Below, piece by piece: positions 14,864 through 15,610 of a DNA stretch of 15,610 nucleotides. Origin of the DNA: JBBDWK01 sp040902885 (GTDB lineage Bacteria > Acidobacteriota > Terriglobia > Bryobacterales > Bryobacteraceae); contig JBBDWK010000093.1 of assembly GCA_040902885.1 (NCBI GenBank), positions 1-15,610 of the forward strand, written 5' to 3'. The notes under the pieces were generated by a model, which saw only the letters and a program-made list of their open reading frames with translations, had not been told where the DNA came from and made no database searches. Both the position numbers and the translations under genes were made by a program. Position 1 is the first letter of the stretch. The number at the start of each line of letters is the position of its first letter.

Positions 14864-15517
14864 CTAACCGATGCGTAATCCAGGGAACCGCAAGCGAAAC
14901 TCTGGATGTTCGAGTTTACCTGCCTTCTGTAGTTCAACGACGCGGAGAGCGAATGCTAGCCAGAGGGCATTCATGTGCGGCACGATCGAATTATCAAGTT
15001 TGATCAGGCGAACGTGTGCATGGTCCAGATCCTTGCGTAAGCGCTCAATTTCTTCGTGCACGTCTTGGAACGGATTCATGAATTCCTTTAGATCTAGTGC
15101 TCGACGGTTTGGCTTGAAAGCAGAGAGGGCGCGCCCCAGAACGCGACCATCGCTTACGAATACTTCCTCGAAGTAGGCAGAGTGGACCACCGCGTTCCTT
15201 CTCTCATTAACATTCGAAAGCTCCTTACATAAACCTTTTAGTTCTTCCCGAACAGCAGCGTGACGTTCGGGAGGCAACTCCTCGTTTGTCTCGACCTCGC
15301 TCAAGGCATGACCAATCAGGAGGTCATACATTTCAATGAGTTCCGTGAACCGGATCCGAGAAAGCAAACTCGCCCCCGTCCAGTCATCCAGCGCTGGACT
15401 CATGTATTGGGAAACGCGATGACGCAGAGAGTCTTCGATTTGTCCGAATCTGACAACAACCTCGCCAATAAGCGCGTGGAATTTCCTGTCAATCAGGTCC
15501 TTGTTTCGCCTGGGCAT
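14864..15517 (-). CDS. helical protein with HEPN-like RxxxxH motif, function unknown
   Basis: A 217-aa protein of mostly predicted helices, with no signal peptide or membrane segment. Residues 19-35 (EVVVRFGQIEDSLRHRV) and the later NERRNAVVHSAY segment are the recognisable parts. R107-N108-AVV-H112 matches the RNxxxH motif of HEPN-domain proteins, many of which are RNases in toxin-antitoxin or anti-phage systems; others are non-catalytic. A charged helix follows (DVHEEIERLRKDLDHAHVRL, about 152-171). No nucleotidyltransferase antitoxin or defence gene is visible beside it, but the window ends 93 bp upstream. There is no clear Shine-Dalgarno at the ATG. Base composition looks less GC-rich than the rest of the window, hinting at acquisition by transfer. 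Confidence 0.7.
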   Translation of the reverse strand: MPRRNKDLIDRKFHALIGEVVVRFGQIEDSLRHRVSQYMSPALDDWTGASLLSRIRFTELIEMYDLLIGHALSEVETNEELPPERHAAVREELKGLCKELSNVNERRNAVVHSAYFEEVFVSDGRVLGRALSAFKPNRRALDLKEFMNPFQDVHEEIERLRKDLDHAHVRLIKLDNSIVPHMNALWLAFALRVVELQKAGKLEHPEFRLRFPGLRIG

Positions 15518-15610
15518 GAGTTTTACGATAGAGTATCAATTCTCGTCGGCCGAGTTCTAGTTGACGACCATTGGAAGCTGAGCCTGCGGCATTTGACGCA
15601 TAACGCCCAT

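Noticed and set aside
1..15610. CRISPR array, tRNA or rRNA genes
   Set aside because: No regularly spaced repeats and no cloverleaf or conserved rRNA segments were recognised on either strand.

Overview
The window is about 15.6 kb of high-GC bacterial chromosome, most likely from an acidobacterium of the Solibacter/Bryobacteraceae type. The best evidence is the large secreted protein at 1602-5864. It combines NHL propellers, repeated Ig/BACON-like modules and a C-terminal domain opening with GVVNAAS, a pattern I associate with the Solibacter C-terminal domain (TIGR03437 type). This assignment rests on recognition, not on a search.

Layout. (1) 1 to about 1532 is an IS110-family insertion sequence on the minus strand, cut by the left window edge, with a structured non-coding region upstream of its transposase. 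(2) About 1512-1581 is a palindromic, REP-like intergenic element. (3) 6831 to 1602 is a minus-strand three-gene unit: a two-helix membrane protein, a small secreted carboxypeptidase-regulatory-like protein and the giant NHL protein. (4) 7890 to 7050 is a minus-strand pair encoding an EVE-domain protein and a STAS anti-sigma-factor antagonist. (5) 8135-13045 is a plus-strand run of five closely spaced genes: a Wza-like export protein, a Wzz/GumC-like co-polymerase, a BY-type tyrosine kinase, a pentaheme cytochrome c and a Tat-like-signal FMN 2-hydroxyacid dehydrogenase. (6) 14599-13064 is a convergent DHA2-type drug efflux transporter. (7) 15517-14864 is a lower-GC gene for a helical protein with a HEPN-like RxxxxH motif.

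How the genes may work together. The first three genes of the plus-strand run form a standard capsule/exopolysaccharide export and length-control module with a separate kinase. No glycosyltransferase, polymerase or flippase is present in the window. The two genes after it look like a periplasmic redox pair, in which an exported flavin dehydrogenase could pass electrons to a five-heme cytochrome. Spacing of 8, 8, 18 and 32 bp suggests the two modules share a transcript. A promoter-like sequence with repeated GTACAGT/ACTGTAC elements precedes the run.

The points most worth a second look are the IS110 upstream region (a 16-bp inverted repeat that could mask the transposase ribosome binding site, and a 12-nt match to flanking DNA that fits a bridge-RNA guide), the polysaccharide-export/redox gene run, and the altered active site of the 2-hydroxyacid dehydrogenase.
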